A stretch of 17,771 nucleotides of DNA from JAPYTY01 sp036338435 (GTDB lineage Bacteria; Acidobacteriota; UBA6911; RPQK01; JADFOI01): NCBI GenBank assembly GCA_036338435.1, contig JAYZCG010000027.1:1-17771 (forward strand), in the 5' to 3' direction. Below, piece by piece: positions 15,259 through 17,771 of the stretch. Position 1 is the first letter of the stretch, and each line of letters begins with the position of its first letter. Position numbers and translations under genes: made by a program. The notes below the pieces were generated by a model that made no database searches, was not told where the DNA came from, and saw nothing but the letters and a program-made list of their open reading frames with translations.

Positions 15259-17433
15259 TCAAAAATCAAAGGAACGCGTATATTTGACCAGAAAAGCGCG
15301 GTCGTTGAATTCAGGTCGGAGCCCATTGCGCATGTCTCGATAGACAAATATCAAATCATCCCCAGGCCGGTAGATGTAATTCAACCGGAAATTAATACCC
15401 TTGATCTCCTGAAGATTGTTGTACTGTAAGATCGTACTAGTAAGCACTCTCGTGTTAAAAGCATAGTTTACCCCCAAATTTACGACGTGGCTGGAAATCT
15501 TTTGGTCAGAGAACCGAATTGTTTCTATATTGTAGTCTAAGTCAAAAATCCATGACGCGGTAGGTTTCCACTGGGGTGCAATACGCCAGTAGTTTCTCCA
15601 CTCAGCTCCAAAATAGTCATTCTGAAAACCGTAGCGAACATATCCGGAGACCTGACTTCCGGGATCCATAAAATAACTAAATGATAGATTTTGACCACCA
15701 TCATAATCCCCAGGAGCAATCTCTACCCCAGGGGCAAGCTGCAGTGGCGTAAAAAGACGATTGTAACGAGAATGTAAGGCGATTCTAATGGCATCCCCTC
15801 TTTCAAACATAAACCGCACAATGTAGTGTCCCACTTTTTGCTCTACCTTGTTTTCTGGATTGGTTAGGTACTCGTAAAAACCACGCAGTTCCATTTGTCG
15901 AATCCAACTAATGTTGGGTCTTGGTTTATAGCTGACATCTCCGATTGTCTTGCGTACATCGTGACGTCCCACAAAACCCATTGCTGGGTTAAAATCGGGT
16001 TCCACAGTCAAATGCCCAGCACCAATCATCCACAAATCACTCTGCCAATAGCCCTTAATATGATAGGCATCTTGGTTTTCTCGAACATGTGGTTCTGCCG
16101 AACGCATTAAAAACCCTTCTAGTGTTAGGTTGTCGAACAGTAGAAAACGGCCATCGATTCCAGCAGTGCGATTGTAGGTTGCACCATCCGATTGGTTTGT
16201 AATGATGCCTCCAATGCTAGAACGCTCAAACAGATCCTGTCTTAACCGCACGACACTATAGTTGGTGGATACAAAATCCTCATCTGCTCGGGTTTGCACA
16301 TTAAGTACACCAAGCGCAAGGCTTTTAATTTTCCCTGTTAGCTTACCTCCACCCAGTATGGGTACTCTCTTGCCGTCTTGGGCCAGTCCAATACGACGGC
16401 TGAAAAAGGCTTGGAAAGTGCTGCTACGAATCCCCTCCTCCATTCGTGCACTGAAATCAAAGAAACCAGCTCCCTCCTGAAAAAATTCTCTTTTTTCAGG
16501 GAAAAAAAGCTGGCGGCGTGGAGTACTAAAGTTAGATTGTTGAGCATCTACGTCAACTTCTCCAAAATCAGTCCTAAGCGTCATATCCACAGTCAGTGCA
16601 GGAGTAACACGCCATTTTAAATCTTCAATCCCAACGTCAGACCTATTGTCCCATCCAGCTGTCCCTTTCTCCCCAAAACCACCAACCACATAACCCTTCA
16701 ACCGCCAAGGATTGACCATTGTAGTACTCTGAAGTCCTACTAAATGACCGGCTTGAGAAACCTCTTCAAAACGAAAGTCCCGCTCCCATGTATTCCAGTA
16801 GACAAATTCATTTTTTCGTCGGATCAGACGCTGAAACTCAAGTCCAATACCTTCACTGGATGCCCTGAGCCGTAGTATCTTAGAGGGAATAGCAAACTCA
16901 ACACTCCAACCATTATCATTTCGGTGAGCAACAACATCCCACGCCTCATCCCAGTTCTTATTAGTTTCCTTACCTTCATCGATAACTAAAGCGTCGTACT
17001 GAGTTCCCTGGGCGTTAGTAGCAAATAGAAAAGCGTTCCGGTGATCGTGAAAAGAATCGATGAGAATCCAAATGCTATCATCTTTCTTCAGGTCTCCATC
17101 TCGGCGCAACTCTGTGGCCACGATTTTCTCCGGTGACGAATCCAGACACATGATCCCCACAAATAGGATCTCCTCGGTGTAGATCACCTTTGCATAAGTA
17201 ATTTCAGAGGAATCTTCACCTTCGATCGGATCTTTCTGTTTAAATGGTTCCGTGCGTGGAACGTTTTCCCACACTACATCATCCAAAACACCATCAAGGA
17301 TCGGTGCTTTATTGACTTGGACCGCTTGTAGGACTCGTGTTTCATCAGTAGTGTTGGCAAATGAGGGTGTCGTCACAATTCCGAAAAGGAACAACACGGA
17401 TAGTGAAACCCAAATTTTGCTATTACATTCCAT
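15259..17433 (-). CDS. CBM9-like domain / DUF5916 outer-membrane protein
   Basis: The 724-residue product begins with a signal peptide (KIWVSLSVLFLFGIVTTPSFA). I place the start at the ATG at 17433, since the long frame begins with a TTG and adds no signal-like sequence; an ATG at 17442 is also possible. Residues from about 30 to 210 form a carbohydrate-binding family 9-like domain (APILDGVLDDVVWEN, DDSIWILIDSFHDHRNAFLF). The rest is a DUF5916 barrel with its hallmark RRQLFFPEKREFFQEG and FFSRRIGL, ending in FDF as outer-membrane proteins do. Such proteins are often annotated as hydrolases, but no enzymatic activity can be read here. A role in binding or passing sugars or other ligands across the outer membrane is inference. 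Confidence 0.85.
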   Translation of the reverse strand: MECNSKIWVSLSVLFLFGIVTTPSFANTTDETRVLQAVQVNKAPILDGVLDDVVWENVPRTEPFKQKDPIEGEDSSEITYAKVIYTEEILFVGIMCLDSSPEKIVATELRRDGDLKKDDSIWILIDSFHDHRNAFLFATNAQGTQYDALVIDEGKETNKNWDEAWDVVAHRNDNGWSVEFAIPSKILRLRASSEGIGLEFQRLIRRKNEFVYWNTWERDFRFEEVSQAGHLVGLQSTTMVNPWRLKGYVVGGFGEKGTAGWDNRSDVGIEDLKWRVTPALTVDMTLRTDFGEVDVDAQQSNFSTPRRQLFFPEKREFFQEGAGFFDFSARMEEGIRSSTFQAFFSRRIGLAQDGKRVPILGGGKLTGKIKSLALGVLNVQTRADEDFVSTNYSVVRLRQDLFERSSIGGIITNQSDGATYNRTAGIDGRFLLFDNLTLEGFLMRSAEPHVRENQDAYHIKGYWQSDLWMIGAGHLTVEPDFNPAMGFVGRHDVRKTIGDVSYKPRPNISWIRQMELRGFYEYLTNPENKVEQKVGHYIVRFMFERGDAIRIALHSRYNRLFTPLQLAPGVEIAPGDYDGGQNLSFSYFMDPGSQVSGYVRYGFQNDYFGAEWRNYWRIAPQWKPTASWIFDLDYNIETIRFSDQKISSHVVNLGVNYAFNTRVLTSTILQYNNLQEIKGINFRLNYIYRPGDDLIFVYRDMRNGLRPEFNDRAFLVKYTRSFDF

Positions 17434-17543
17434 CGTAAGCATTACCTTGATTTGCCAATGGGAAGGATAAGCACTTCTTACTATCTTGTTCAAACTTTTG
17501 CGGAGCAGTAAAACACGATCGTTATAAGTTTATTAGTTAGTTT

Positions 17544-17771
17544 CTACTTTGTTGCAAGGCCACTAGTTTTGACTAGTCTACCAATGGTGAGACCTTGCAC
17601 AACGACCGAGAACACCACTACTACATAGGTAATAAGGAGAAACAAATCCCGTTCTGGCCCTGCAGGCAAACAAAGTGCTAAAGCAAGGGAAATGCCTCCC
17701 CGCAATCCTCCCCAGGTCAAAATTCTTACTACTCGTGGGCTAAAGTTGCGAAAGGGACGAAGAAGCAATAT
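17544..17771 (-). CDS. CPA1-type Na+/H+ antiporter, C-terminal end (cut by right edge)
   Basis: About 75 residues of the 3' end are present and the frame is open through the window edge. LTWGGLRGGISLALALCLP, followed by a hydrophobic helix ending VVVVFSVVVQGLTIGRLV, is the last conserved segment of NhaP/NHE-type sodium/proton antiporters, with the conserved arginine in GLRGG. The protein would exchange Na+ or K+ for H+ across the inner membrane. Its stop is about 110 bases before the DUF5916 start on the same strand, so a shared transcript is possible, although the functions do not suggest it. Confidence 0.8.
   Translation of the reverse strand: MLLLRPFRNFSPRVVRILTWGGLRGGISLALALCLPAGPERDLFLLITYVVVVFSVVVQGLTIGRLVKTSGLATK

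Overview
The window comes from a Gram-negative bacterium: it encodes outer-membrane beta-barrels, a lipoprotein-type solute-binding protein and signal peptides. It is probably aerobic, because cysteine dioxygenase needs O2. Base composition is moderate and genes are tightly packed, often with ATGA start/stop overlaps. The gene mix (DUF5916 barrel with CBM9, surface-adhesin-E-like proteins, DUF6512, Yej-type importer) resembles uncultivated marine or environmental lineages, but I cannot name a phylum. No rRNA, tRNA, CRISPR array, insertion sequence or phage gene was recognised. No gene-free stretch exceeds 300 bases; the longest is the 295-base divergent promoter region at 5347-5641.

Left part (1-5346). 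The 3' end of a surface-adhesin-E-like gene enters from the left edge on the plus strand. Facing it is a minus-strand series read from 5346 down to 589. It starts with three translationally coupled genes for a citrate-activating and citrate-cleaving module: an ATP-grasp beta-type subunit, an SCS-alpha-type subunit and a citrate-synthase-fold lyase (CcsA/CcsB/Ccl-like, or ATP-citrate lyase in three pieces). A membrane-anchored protein with a heavy-metal-associated (HMA) domain joined to thioredoxin follows. Last is an outer-membrane barrel gene whose signal peptide is separated from the barrel by two in-frame TGA codons.

Middle (5347-8991). The divergent region carries candidate promoters for both directions and two inverted repeats built from the same hexamer, AAGATG/CATCTT. 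Rightward are an aldehyde dehydrogenase and a cysteine dioxygenase with complete active sites. A second surface-adhesin-E-like gene (minus) and a DUF6512 membrane protein (plus) follow.

Right part (9095-17771). A five-gene operon encodes a peptide/oligopeptide ABC importer of the YejABEF type, with the two ATPase halves as separate genes. Convergent to it is a large CBM9-DUF5916 outer-membrane protein, preceded on the minus strand by the 3' end of a CPA1-type Na+/H+ antiporter gene cut by the right edge.

How the parts may work together (inference). The citrate module would make or use acetyl-CoA and oxaloacetate. The dehydrogenase and dioxygenase suggest oxidation of aldehydes and sulfur amino acids. 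The importer would bring in peptides. The most unusual items are the split citrate-cleaving module with its paired palindromes, and the TGA-interrupted barrel gene.
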